NCBI GenBank assembly: GCA_963575745.1
Contig: CAUYUJ010018884.1
Coordinates: 156,674 to 188,090 of the forward strand
From: Prorocentrum cordatum
Lineage: Eukaryota; Sar; Dinophyceae; Prorocentrales; Prorocentraceae
Reading direction: 5' to 3'
Length of the DNA stretch: 31,417 nucleotides
Part shown: positions 7,406-15,897 of the stretch, piece by piece
How the letters are laid out: every line of letters starts with the position of its first letter
How positions within the stretch are numbered: the stretch's first letter is position 1
Notes under the pieces: generated by a model
Databases searched by the model: none
The model's input: only the letters and a program-made list of their open reading frames with translations
Told to the model about the DNA's origin: nothing
Translations under genes and position numbers: made by a program

Positions 7406-7512
7406 ATCACTAAACCAGGTTTGCCGTAACTCATGTTTTTTCGGGTGACGGCGGTTCCGGTCAGTGGATGTGGGACGGGGGTCGCCCCCGGTACAGATCA
7501 CTAAACCAGGTT
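7406..7512. repeat. 16-bp direct repeat flanking about 75 bp
   Basis: ATCACTAAACCAGGTT occurs at 7406-7421 and again, identical, at 7497-7512. It could be the flanks of a small insertion or the remains of a tandem duplication. The 75 bp between the copies shows no inverted ends. Confidence 0.7.
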
Positions 7513-7586
7513 CCACTAAGCAGAGTTCTACCAACGCCCGAGGAACGGTCGGGACTTCCGGGGACGCCGTCCTGGAAAAAGCAGAG

Positions 7587-7745
7587 CTCAGGAGGGAGAA
7601 AAACACACAGACACAAATCATCGTCGATTCCCAAGAAAATATGGGAAAATATGGGAAGTGGGGGGAGACAAGAACCGAGAAAATCCAGGAAAATATGGGG
7701 GATCCTGCTATTTGTGTGTATTTATTTGTGTGTCCCAGTTCCGCT
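7587..7745 (+). repeat. Dispersed repeat R1, copy c
   Basis: Starts CTCAGGAGGGAGAAAAACAC, carries two AATATGGG pairs around GGGAAGTGGGGGGA, and ends TTATTTGTGTGTCCCAG. Element M7 copy 2 starts a few bases later. Confidence 0.9.
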
Positions 7746-7753
7746 TCGCAGAT

Positions 7754-7908
7754 GGCGTCGGAGGATGCGGCTCGATGTGGGGCCCGATTTTCTCCACGCC
7801 GGCGTCGCCGATGCATCGCCGACGTCGCCAGTGCATGACCGATGCGCTGCCGATGGCTCGGCGACGCCTCGCCGCTGTGTCGGCGATGCGGCGAGAGCCT
7901 CCGACCCC
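7754..7908. mobile_element. TIR element M7, copy 2
   Basis: The left end GGCGTCGGAGGATGCGGCTC pairs with the right end through GGGGTCGGAGG...CGCCGC. The words GATGCATCGCCGA and TGTCGGCGATGCGGCG are shared with the copy at 4545. There is no 30-bp palindrome here. Confidence 0.7.
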
Positions 7909-7985
7909 GCTTGCGCGGACCTTGGCCTCTGTAGGCGGCCGGCCAGGCTTCGCGGCAGGGCCTCGGCCGACCCGGGTCTGTGCTG

Positions 7986-8042
7986 ATACTCTTCCTGTAG
8001 GGGGACATGCCCGCGGGCATGTCCCCCTCACAGGAAGAGTAT
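7986..8042. repeat. Near-perfect loopless palindrome, M1 ends head to head
   Basis: 7986-8013 (ATACTCTTCCTG then TAGGGGGACATGCCCG) and 8014-8042 are reverse complements except for one inserted base. The sequence is that of the M1 terminal repeat, so an extra M1 end is fused head to head with the M1 copy at 8014. Confidence 0.9.
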
Positions 8043-8167
8043 TCCAGGAGAGTCAGCAGATAATGTGTGTTGGCGATCTTTCGGCCTGTTTTTGTCGCAG
8101 AGCGAGTGTGTTTGGCACGTGCTCGTTGGTCTCTCGATCTCCGCCCTGTAGGAGGACATGCCCGACC
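8014..8167. mobile_element. TIR element M1, copy 2
   Basis: Left end CGGGCATGTCCCCCTCACAG then GAAGAGTATT; right end CCCTGTAGGAGGACATGCCC then GACC. About 154 bp. The interior is unlike the copies at 834 and 25228, so the ends are better conserved than the middle. Confidence 0.75.
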
Positions 8168-8206
8168 TGAGGTTGGTGCGTGCCCGAAGTCCTCTCCCCC
8201 CCCAAC

Positions 8207-8372
8207 TCTCAGGAGGGAAAAAAACACACAGACACAATTAATGGTCGACTCCCAGGAAAATATGGGAAAATATGGGAATTGGGGGGGAAGACAAAAACCC
8301 AGAAAATATGAGAAAATATGGGGGATCCTTTTATTTGTGTCTATTTATTTGTGTGTCCCAGGGCCCCTTCAA
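8207..8372 (+). repeat. Dispersed repeat R1, copy d
   Basis: Full-length copy of about 165 bp. ACACACAGACACAATT near the 5' end and TTATTTGTGTCTATTTATTT then GTGTGTCC near the 3' end are loosely complementary, so the copy has weak terminal inverted repeats. Confidence 0.9.
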
Positions 8373-8515
8373 GCTCTCCTCGGGCGAAGGTGGGCACGCG
8401 GGGCGCCCTCGGCGACGGAGAGCCGGGCTCCGAGTCCGTCCTCTTCCCCGCTGCCGCGTCTCCTGCTGACATGGCCCCTCCCCTCGGTCGGCGAGCGGAG
8501 AACGGTATGAGATGA

Positions 8516-8640
8516 GCTTTCTCGCTGTCGGGGGCGCCTGTCCCTGGGCGGCTGGAAAGTCTATACCCCTGCGGTGCCACCGTGTAAGGGTATAAACTTT
8601 CCAGCCGCCCAGGGACAGGCGCCCCCGACAGCGAAAAAGT
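8516..8640. repeat. Long inverted repeat (arms about 53 bp, loop 19)
   Basis: 8516-8568 and 8588-8640 are reverse complements with only a few mismatches; the core is GTCGGGGGCGCCTGTCCCTG then GGCGGCTGGAAAG. The 19-base loop itself contains CGGTGCCACCG. No T-run follows. It would form a very stable hairpin in single-stranded DNA or RNA. Confidence 0.95.
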
Positions 8641-8687
8641 TTGTTCTAACCGTTCTTCGCCCGTGAACTCAGAGGAGGAAGCCCAGA

Positions 8688-8765
8688 CCTGCTCGCGTCG
8701 TAAAAAAAAATCAGGACGGCAAGTTTTTCGTCATTGTGGTGGCCTCCGGCCAGTGCCGCCGATCC
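8688..8765 (+). repeat. Covarying-hairpin repeat H, partial copy
   Basis: CGCGTCGTAAAAAAAAATCA and GGACGGCAAGTTTTTCGTCA begin the unit, which then runs straight into the satellite array. Confidence 0.65.
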
Positions 8766-9564
8766 GGGGGCGCTCCGACCTTGGGGGGCCTCTTGGGCCG
8801 TTCTGGGGCCATCTTGGAGGCATCTTGGGCAATATTTGGGCGATCTTTGGGAGCTCTTGGGCCGTATCGGGCCGCCTGAAGGCCGAAATTAAGCAAATGT
8901 CAAAGTTCTTCGAAAACCTACGGAACACCAGTGTTGTTGGCCCTTTATGTGGCTTTCCTGGAGGCCCTCTTGGAAGCCTCTTGGGCCGTCTTAGGCCAGC
9001 TTCGAGCCAACTTCGGCTGTCTTGGTGGGTTCCTGGCCCGTCTGACGCCGTCGGAAGCCTTTTGGGGGCCGTTCTGGGCCGATTGGGGACTTCTTGGGGT
9101 GCTCCAGGGCCGTCTTAGAGGCCATCTTGGGCGTCTTGGAGGCCTCTTGGGTCGTCTTTGTGCCATCTTGGGGCCGTCTTGGAGGCCTCTTGGGCAGTCC
9201 TGAGGCAATCTCGCAGGCCTCTTGGGCGTTGTGGGGGCGATCTTGGGGGCCTCTTGGGCCGCCTTGGGTCGTCGGGAAGCCGAGAAGAAGCGAATGCCAA
9301 AATCCTTCAACAACCAAGGACAGTGAATGATTTTGGCCTCTTCGGGCCCTCCTAGAGAAACCTCTTGGAGGCCTTTGGGGCCGTCTTGGAGGCCTCTGGG
9401 GGGCCTCTTGGGCCGTCTTGGACTATCTTGGGCCGTCTTGGAGGCCGTCTTGGACCATCTTGGGCGAACTTGGAGGCCATCTTGGACCATCTTGGAGGCC
9501 ATCTTGGGCCAACATGGCCATCTTGGAGGCCATCTTGAGCCGTCTTGGAGAATTTGTTGTGGAC

Positions 9565-9815
9565 GTTGAGGTCGTTTGCGGGCCTGGAGCTCCCTCCCGG
9601 GTCCCAGGCGGGACGGGCCGAAGCGCCAGGGGGAGTTCTTCTGGAACAAGAACCAAAACCAAACCGTAAGAAGTCCAGCACGCCAGGCACCCCTGTGTTG
9701 AATCAACAGGGGACGGCGGATCGAAGACGCCTACGGCGAATCACCGCCGCCCCCTGCCTTTTTGGAAGCGCCTGTGTGGCCGAACGTTAAGGCCAGACCT
9801 GCCAAGCTATCGGAC
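9565..9815. other. Non-array insert within the satellite
   Basis: About 250 bp without the array words, with an imperfect hairpin CCCCTGTGTTGA/TCAACAGGGG. No gene is recognised. Confidence 0.4.
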
Positions 9816-9818
9816 CAT

Positions 9819-9857
9819 GTGTTCCCCGAATCGGTTTGGCAAGCCTTCGGGGAACAC
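9819..9857. repeat. Perfect 12-bp-arm hairpin
   Basis: GTGTTCCCCGAA (9819-9830) and TTCGGGGAACAC (9846-9857) with a 15-base loop, at the edge where the array words resume. Confidence 0.9.
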
Positions 9858-10982
9858 GTGGGCATTCTGGCCATCTTGAAGGTCATCTTGGCCGTCTGGA
9901 GGCCATTTTGACCCTTTCGGGCCTTCTTGGAGGACGTCTTGGGCCATCTTGAGCGTCGTGGAGGCCTCTTGGGCAGTCATGTGGGCCTCTTGGGGCCATC
10001 TTGGGCCTCTTGGGCGATCTTTGGGGGCGCTCGGCCCGTCGGAAGGCCGAAAAAAAGCAAATGCCACAATCCTTCAAAAAACCCATGGGAAATCAATAAT
10101 TTTAGCTTTTTCAGGCCTTCCTGGAAGCCCTCTTGGAGGCGTCTTGGGCCGTCTTGGGCCATCTTAGGGCCATCTTCGGCCGTCTTGGTGGGCTCCTGGC
10201 CCGTCCGACGCCGTCGGAAGCCGTTTGGGGGGCCTCTCTGAGCCGACTTGGGGCCCTCTTGAAATGCTCCAGGGCCGTCTTGGAGGCCATCTTGGGCGTC
10301 TTAAAGGCCTCTTGGGGGCCGTCTTGGGGGGCCTCTGGGGCCATCTTGGAGGCCTCTTGGGCGATCTTTGGGGGCTCTTGGGCCGTATCGGGCCGTCGGA
10401 GGGCCGAACCGAAGCAAATGTCAAAATCCTTCGAAAACCTCCGGAACATCAGTGTTTTTGGCCTTTTCTGGCCTTCCTGGGGGCCCTCTATGAGGCCCCT
10501 TGGGCCGTCTTGGGTTAGCTTCGGGCCAACTTCCGCCATCTTGGTGGGCTCCTGGCCCGTCTGACGCCGTCGGAAGCTGTTTGGGGGGCCGTTCTGGGCC
10601 GATTGGGGACTTCTTGGGGTGCTCCAGGGCCGTCTTAGAGGCCATCTTGGGCGTCTTGGAGGCCTCTTGGGTCGTCTTTGTGCCGTCTTGGGGGCCTCTT
10701 GGGCAGTCCTGAGGCCATCTTGGACGCTTCTTGGGCGCTGTGGGGGCGATCTCGGGCCCTTTGGGGGGCCTCTTGGGAGCCTCTTGGGCTGTCGTGGGAA
10801 CATCTCGGAGGCCTCCTGGGCGGTCTTTGGGCGATCTTGGAGGCCTCGTGGCCCGTCTTGGGCCGTCGGAGAGCTGAAAAGAAGAACATGCTAGAATCAT
10901 CCAGAAACTTACATAAGGAAAATCAGTGATGTTGGCCCCGCTGATGCACCCGCCACCGAAGTTCTCGTTCCAGTCGAAGAAG

Positions 10983-11137
10983 AAACATAAGTATGACCTC
11001 TCGGAGTTCCGCGCAGAGTTCTTGGACCGGCGCTGGGGTCCCCGAAGGCGGCGCCTCCGGCGCCGCCCCTGGCGCCCTCCGAGCGGGGTTTTAGCGCAGA
11101 TGCAAGACATCCGCGCGGACCTCCGGAAGTTCTGCTT
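10983..11137. mobile_element. TIR element M2, copy 2 (diverged)
   Basis: ACATAAGTATGACC then TCGGAGTTCCGCGCAGAGTT on the left and CATCCGCGCGGACCTCCGG on the right. It keeps the hairpin GGCGGCGCC/GGCGCCGCC and CCTGGCGCCCTCC, but the second hairpin has lost pairing. Confidence 0.7.
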
Positions 11138-11304
11138 GCGCAGCTGTTTGTTGTTCTGCCCGTCCCGGCAGCTCCTGCGGCAGCTGCTGATGCTCCTCCT
11201 CGTCCCCCGCGCCCCGCTTGCGTGCGATCCTTCTGCACGTGCTGCCGCTCCGGCGCCCCGCAGCTGCGCTCTCCTCGCCCCCGTGCGGGGCTCGGCCGCG
11301 CCAG

Positions 11305-11403
11305 GGCTTCCACAACAACAGGATTGCCTCCGTGGAGGGCCTGGACGACGTGGAGGGCTACTGGTGGGGCGCCAAGTTCGTGAACGCGGTCATCGGCACG
11401 CAG
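11305..11403 (+). CDS. Coding-like island (possible exon)
   Basis: After an acceptor-like GCGCCAG, a + frame of exactly 33 codons reads GFHNNRIASVEGLDDVEGYW and then WGAKFVNAVIGTQ, with nearly all codons ending in G or C. It ends CAG|GCGCTG; GC donors are known in dinoflagellate introns, and the segment is a whole number of codons. The start is faintly like a leucine-rich-repeat strand but the rest is not, so no family is assigned. This is the most protein-like island outside the retrotransposons. Confidence 0.4.
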
Positions 11404-11519
11404 GCGCTGCTCCCCTCCCTGCAGCTGCGCGCTCGCCCTGCCTCGCTGCCCGTCTCTTCGTCTCGCTGGTCGGGCCCCGAGTTCCGTGAGGGCCGGGAAG
11501 GGTGCGGAGGGGGTTCATC

Positions 11520-11687
11520 ACCACCCACCAGACCACCCCAACCCAACCCGAAGGCTCAGATTTGCCCTCGATTTCCAGTGGGGGGGGGCGCGGGGAGCAT
11601 CGAAAAAACACCTGTGGAACCCTTACCACCACCACCCCACCCGAAATTCGGGTCTTCGGGTTGGGTTGGGGTGGTCTGGTAGGTAGT
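11520..11687. mobile_element. TIR element M3, copy 1 (MITE-like)
   Basis: 168 bp. The left end CCACCAGACCACCCCAACCC then AACCCGAAG matches the reverse complement of the right end, TACCAGACCACCCCAACCCA then ACCCGAAG. A second copy with the same interior order (CTCGATTTC.AGTGGGGGGG, ACATGGAACC-like, GAAATTCGGGTC) is at 17249. Confidence 0.9.
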
Positions 11688-11747
11688 CAGAGTGAGGAGG
11701 GCAAGGGGATGGGCGAGGCGGTGCAGGAAAAGGGGGCCGGAAGGGAG

Positions 11748-11771
11748 CACACACACACACACACACACACA
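11748..11771. repeat. (CA)12 dinucleotide repeat
   Basis: Twelve uninterrupted CA units. Confidence 0.98.
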
Positions 11772-11859
11772 TGACGGCGCACCTGGGCCCGGGGCCCGAG
11801 GGCCAGAGCCTCGTCCGCAGATGTGGGCACCGGGGCCCGGGCCCGCCTCTCGGGAGGCC

Positions 11860-13530
11860 TAAAATGGCCTCAGGGAGCCCTCAGAGACAGCAATCCCGGG
11901 GGCCCCAGACGGTCTCGAGACACCCCCAAGACGCCGTCCAGGGGTCTCTGGCGACGCACGATGCGTTTCCAACTGCCCCGGAGGCCCCCCAGACGCCCCC
12001 AAAAGGCCTTTAAGATGCCGCCCAAGAGCGCCCCGAGAGGGTCAATCGCTGATTTTCGGATTCTCGCTGTGTCGTGCTTACGGCGCTAAAGCACCGCCCA
12101 GGCTCCCAAAACCATTCCAAGACGGCAAAAGAGGGCCCCAAGATGGCCCAAGAGAGTTCCGAGACGGCCGCAGAGCCGCCCAAGACGGCGCAAGAAGGTC
12201 CCGAGAAGGCCCCAAGAGGGGCCCAAGAGAGGAAACGCGAACTGAAAAATCAAGCTCTCCGCCCCAAGTTGCCCCCCAAGAGGCCCCCAGGAAGCCCCCA
12301 AGAGGCCCCACGAGGCCCCCAAAAGGCCGCACGATGCGTTTTAAACTGCCCCAGGCCCCAAGACGCCCCAAGAGGCGTTTAAGATGCTGCCCAAGAGCGC
12401 CCCGAGAGGGCAAGATCGTTGATTTTCACAAGTGTTTCAATGTTTTTTGCATTCTCGCTGTTCCGTGCTTCCGGCGCTAAATCACGGCCCAAGAGGCTCC
12501 CAAAATCGTTCCAAGATTGCCCAAGAGGCCCCCAAGAGGGCCCCAAGACGGCCCAAGAGAGCCCCGAGACGGGCCCAGAGCCGTCCAAGACGGCGCAAGA
12601 AGGTCCCGAGAAGGCCCCAAGAGGGGCCCAAGAGAGGAAACGCGAACTGAAAAATCAAGCTCTCCGCCCCAAGATGCCCCCAAGAGAGGCCCCCAGGAAG
12701 CCCCCAAGAGGCCGGCCCCCAAGAGGCCGCATGCACGCTGCGTTTTTAACTGCCCCGGAGGCCCCCAAGACACCCCAAGAGGGCTTTCAGATGCCGCCCA
12801 AGAGCGCCCCGGATTGTCACTGTTTTTTTCAATGGTGTTTGCATTCTCGCTGTTCCGTGTTACTAGCGCTAAAGCACCGCCCAAGAGGCTCCCCAAACCG
12901 CTCCAAGACGGTCCAAGAGGGCCCCAAGACGGCCCAAGAGGGCCCCGAGACGGCCCCAGAGCCGCCCAAGACGGCGCAAGCTTCAAGAGGGGCCTAAGAG
13001 AGGGAACGCGAACTGAAAAATCAAGCTCTCCGCCCCAAGATGCCCCCAAGAAGCCCCAGGAGGCCCCCAGGAAGCCCCCAAGAGGCCGGCCCCCAAGAGG
13101 CCCCCAAGAGGCCCCCAAGAAGCCCAAAAGAGGCTCCAAGAGAGCCCCGAGACGGCCCAAGAGCCGCCCAAGACGGTACAAGAGGGCCCCAAGAAGGCCC
13201 CAAGAGGGGTCCAAGAGAGGGAACGCGAACTGAAAAATCAAGCTCGCCGCCCCAAGAGACCCCCACGAAGCCCCCAAGAGGCCCCAAGAGGCCCCCAAAA
13301 GGTTCCGAGAGGCCCCCAAGAAGCCCAAAAGAGGCTGCAGGACGCCCCAAGACGGCACACAAAAGGCTTCAAAACTCTTTCTACGAGGCCCCCGAAAACA
13401 TGCCAAGAAGGCCCCATGACGATTTTAACAAGCAGTCCAGGATGCTCCGAGGTGGCCCCAAGAGGCCCCCAAGAGGCCCACAACAGGCCCCCAAGCGGCC
13501 CCGAGCAGCATCCAGTGGGCCAGAAAGAGG
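11860..13530 (-). repeat. Compound satellite array, reversed orientation
   Basis: Words CCCCAAGAGGCCCCCAAGAG are the complement of the array at 8770. Units of about 370-400 bp are marked by AACGCGAACTGAAAAATCAA at about 12233, 12635, 13002 and 13220, and by TTGCATTCTCGCTGTTCCGT-like spacers near 12055, 12445 and 12835. The reverse complement of those spacers resembles the spacers of the forward array, so this is one family in two orientations. Pro/Arg-rich frames crossing it are by-products. Confidence 0.85.
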
Positions 13531-13768
13531 CCCCCAAGAGCCTAGTGGTCCAGGCGGAGGCCGAACGGACATTTCCAGCCCTGGCGTCGTGGAAGCCCAC
13601 CAGGAAGCCCTAAGCAACACCTCGCAAGACACCCCCCCCTCCCGACGCTCCCGCGACGCGTCAAAGGCTTGCCATGACAGCCCCGGCCCACGATGCAACA
13701 AGAAAAAAGCTGCGATGCCCAGGGGCGCCTTTTGGACAGGAAGCGCACCGCGCGGCGCGACGCCCGAA
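13531..13768. other. Unassigned stretch after the reversed array
   Basis: A short + frame (QAEAERTFPALASWKPTRKP, then TAA) looks coding-like after a GGTCCAG, but nothing supports it further. The rest has no recognisable content. Confidence 0.25.
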
Positions 13769-13976
13769 GCTCGCAGGCCTGGAGGTTGACACCAACACCA
13801 ATATCGGCCGTGTGCCTCCACCGAGGGAAGAAGATCCCGATCTCGGCGATGGTGGTAATATGCTGGCTTGCAAGGTGGTCGAAATGTTACCGCCAACGAC
13901 GGAATCTAGGGTCTCCTTCCCTCTGTGGAGGCAGCCCCCTGTCCTGGTGTTGGTGCCCATCTCCAGGCCTCCAAGC
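13769..13976. mobile_element. TIR element M5 (MITE-like), single copy
   Basis: About 208 bp. The left end AGGCCTGGAGGTTGACACCA then ACACCA, and farther in TGCCTCCACCGAGGGAAG, matches the reverse complement of the right end: AGGCCTGGAGATGGGCACCA then ACACCA, and farther in TGCCTCCACAGAGGGAAG. The arms cover more than 60 bp with spaced mismatches. No transposase. Confidence 0.8.
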
Positions 13977-14039
13977 AGCGGAGCGACGCCGCCTAGCTCG
14001 GCCCTTCGGCCCGCGCGGCCCGAGCGGGGCAGGCCGAGA

Positions 14040-14122
14040 TAAAAGTCCAGAAAATATTGGAAAATATGGGGAATCTTTTGATTTGGGTGTATGTGTTTGC
14101 GTGTCCCATGGGGCCCCCTTAG
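14040..14122 (+). repeat. Dispersed repeat R1, copy e (5'-truncated)
   Basis: Only the second half: CCAGAAAATATTGGAAAATA then TGGGGAATC, ending GTGTGTTTGCGTGTCCCATG. A GC-rich block of GGCGGGGCCCACGGGCGC words follows to 14275. Confidence 0.8.
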
Positions 14123-14280
14123 ATTTTTTCAACGCGCCGGCGGGGCCCACGGGCGCTCGGGGCCCACGGGCGCGCCGGCGGGGCCCGCGGGCGCGCGGGG
14201 CCGCGCCGGCCGGGCCGAGCGGGGCCGCCCGGCGGCGGCCCGCACGGCGGCGCCCACGGGCGCCAGCCCGGGCGCTCAAG
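14123..14280. repeat. GC-rich tandem words
   Basis: Imperfect repetition of GGGCGCGCCGGCGGGGCCC, nearly free of A and T. Confidence 0.7.
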
Positions 14281-14342
14281 AAAAATCCCATCGTGCGATT
14301 CGTGCAGTGCGCGGCCCCCAGACCCAGACCCCCTCGAGTCAT

Positions 14343-14512
14343 GAAAAGATCACGGCGGAGAGGAGAGAGAGGAGGAGGATGGAGGAGGAGGGGGAAGGAG
14401 GAGGAGGGGAGAAGGAGGAAGGAGGAGGAGAGGAGGAGGGAGGAGGGAGAGGAGGAGGAGGAGGAGAAGAGGAGGAGGAGGAGGAGGAGGAGGAGGAAGA
14501 GGAGGAAGGTGT
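14343..14512. repeat. GGA array
   Basis: GGA/GAG/GAA trinucleotide run of about 170 bp on the + strand. Confidence 0.95.
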
Positions 14513-14660
14513 TTCTATAGTTTCCGCCTCTGGGGGCCCTTACCGGCCCTCGGGGCCGTCCAAAAACAACTCAGGATGCAAAACGGTCCCGGCGAATAGG
14601 TCTGGACCTCTGGGGGGGGTCGCGCCATGAAAAAATATCATGGCGTCGGGGGTCTGGGGA
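14505..14660 (+). repeat. Covarying-hairpin repeat H, copy with CGCCATGA stem
   Basis: Ends in a perfect hairpin CGCCATGA (14623-14630) / TCATGGCG (14638-14645), loop AAAAATA, followed by TCGGGGGTCTGGGG. The body holds CCAAAAACAACTCAGGATGC. Confidence 0.85.
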
Positions 14661-14942
14661 TGATGTCCCAAGCTTTTTTTTTTTTCCCCCCCGGGGCCGG
14701 TTTTTCAGTCCATGGGTCGCTTTTTGGACAGTCCCGCGGGGCCCTCCGGGAGCCCCCGCGGAAGCCGGAGATTGCGAAAAAGGCTCGCGTCGCGCTGCCG
14801 GCGAGGGCCGCGGCGGGGGGGGGATCCGAGCGCCGGGCGGCCGCGCTCTCGCCGGGCGCCGACGGCCGAGGGCCCCATATAGCATCCGACGTCGCGGCTT
14901 TTCCACGGAGGCCCCGACCCTCTCCCCAGACCCCCTCCCAGA
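14661..14942. repeat. Inverted and rearranged H-related sequence
   Basis: CCGGGGCCGGTTTTTCAGTC then CATGGGTCGCTTTTT is H-family sequence in the reverse sense. GGCGAGGGCCGCGGCGGG and GGCCGAGGGCCCCA recur at 15790-15870. Confidence 0.55.
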
Positions 14943-15118
14943 CATGATGGCGTCGTCAAAAAATCAGGACGGGCGGTTTTTGAATATTTTCGCCCTCTAG
15001 AGGTCCTCGCCGGGCCTCGGGACCGTCAAAAAACGACTCAGGACGAAAAACCGGTCCTGGGGAAAGGGTCGGGACTTGCGGGGACGCCGTCCTGGAAAAA
15101 TCAGGACGTCGCATGTCT
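14943..15118 (+). repeat. Covarying-hairpin repeat H, copy with CGTCCTG stem
   Basis: Complete unit. The start GGCGTCGTCAAAAAATCAGG pairs imperfectly. The end hairpin CGTCCTG (15088-15094) / CAGGACG (15102-15108) has loop GAAAAAT and is followed by TCGCATGTCTGGG. Nearly identical to 4065-4292 in its second half. Confidence 0.85.
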
Positions 15119-15296
15119 GGGCTCGCGTCGTGAGAAAATCACGACGGGAGGTTTATCGCCATGTTCGGCCTCCGGGGGCCGTATACCGGCTCTCGGGAGC
15201 GTCAAAAAACGGCTCAGGACGAGAAACCGGTCCTGGCGAACAGGTCCGGACCTTTCGGGGTCGCGTCATGGAAAAATCATGACGTTGGGGGTCTGG
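15119..15296 (+). repeat. Covarying-hairpin repeat H, copy with CGTCGTGA and CGTCATG stems
   Basis: Tandem to the previous unit. First hairpin CGTCGTGA (15126-15133) / TCACGACG (15139-15146), loop GAAAA. Last hairpin CGTCATG (15264-15270) / CATGACG (15278-15284), loop GAAAAAT. Both stems are perfect but differ in sequence from each other and from the other copies. Confidence 0.9.
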
Positions 15297-15545
15297 CTCC
15301 CCGGGACCGGTTTTTCGTCCTGTCGTTTTTCTAACCGCCCCGGGGTAAAACGACGCGAAGATCGGGACAAAATCGGATCGGGATAGCTCGAAATCTCTGA
15401 GAGTCGCGGCCGCTCCAGAGCGTTCCGGGACGCTCTGAGAGCGCTCCGGAACGCTCTGGAGCGATTTATCCCTATCCTAGCCCTGTTTTACCCTCTCCCC
15501 GGGGCCGGTTTTTCGTCCTGGGTCGTTTTTCTGACAGCCCTGAGG
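15297..15545. mobile_element. Inserted inverted-repeat element between duplicated H-family arms
   Basis: GACCGGTTTTTCGTCCTG then TCGTTTTTCTAACCGCC (15304-15339) and GGCCGGTTTTTCGTCCTG then GGTCGTTTTTCTGACAGCC (15502-15538) are direct repeats. The DNA between them starts GGGGTAAAACG and ends TGTTTTACCC. Its centre is a perfect hairpin with 18-bp arms: CGCTCCAGAGCGTTCCGG (15411-15428) with 15446-15463, and a loop that is itself palindromic (CGCTCTGAGAGCG). Confidence 0.75.
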
Positions 15546-15548
15546 CTT

Positions 15549-15715
15549 ATCAGGAGGAAAAGAAACACACAGACACAATTAATCGTCGATTCCCCAGAAA
15601 ATATAGGAAAATCTGGGAAGTGGGGGGAAGACAGAACCCCTTGAAAACATGGGAAACTATGGGGAATCTGCTTATTTGTGTGTATCTATTTGTGTGTCCT
15701 GGGACCCCTTCAGCT
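15549..15715 (+). repeat. Dispersed repeat R1, copy f
   Basis: Full-length: CAGGAGGAAAAGAAACACAC then AGACACAATTAATCG at the start and TGTGTGTCCTGGGACCCCTT then CAG at the end. Confidence 0.9.
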
Positions 15716-15764
15716 TAAAAGGGGCCCCGGGTGCCGAAAACTGCGCCGCACTTGCGTCGTGTTT

Positions 15765-15897
15765 TTTTTTTTTTGTCACGGCGTCGGAGATCTGGCGGCG
15801 GGGGCCGCGGCGCGGCGGGGAGGCCCCGGGCGGCCCCGCTCGCCGGGCGCTGGGGGCCGAGGGCCCCAGACATCTGAGGTCGTGATGGTTTTTCGAT
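15765..15897. repeat. Inverted-end GC-rich block within the H cluster
   Basis: TCACGGCGTCGGAGATCTGG on the left and, as reverse complement of the right side, TCACGACCTCAGATGTCTGG. Diverged relatives are at 14775-14905 and 16185-16255. Confidence 0.6.

Larger units (their letters stand above)
8770..10900 (+). repeat. Compound satellite array, forward orientation
   Basis: Short words (CTTGGGGGCCTCTTGGGCCG, CATCTTGGAGGCC) are interrupted by AT-richer spacers with the pattern GTCGG...GCCGAA..AAGCAAATG.CAAAATCCTTC at about 8870, 9270, 10035, 10390 and 10860. The segment around 8990-9220 recurs with few changes at about 10500-10720 and more diverged at 10130-10300, so there is a higher-order unit. 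Long frames on both strands (Pro-Lys-Arg-Pro-Pro-Arg on -) come from the missing stop codons and are not genes. Confidence 0.85.

Noticed and set aside
8770-10900. CRISPR array
   Set aside because: Units are degenerate short words without fixed-length unique spacers, and there are no cas genes; the composition is eukaryotic repeat DNA.
12477-13406. Long frames in the compound satellite (Gly/Leu/Trp-rich on -, Pro/Lys/Arg-rich on +)
   Set aside because: Both follow the repeated words exactly and have no unique domain.
14275-14281. Dinoflagellate spliced-leader relic (GCTCAAG)
   Set aside because: Only the last seven bases match; the preceding bases do not.
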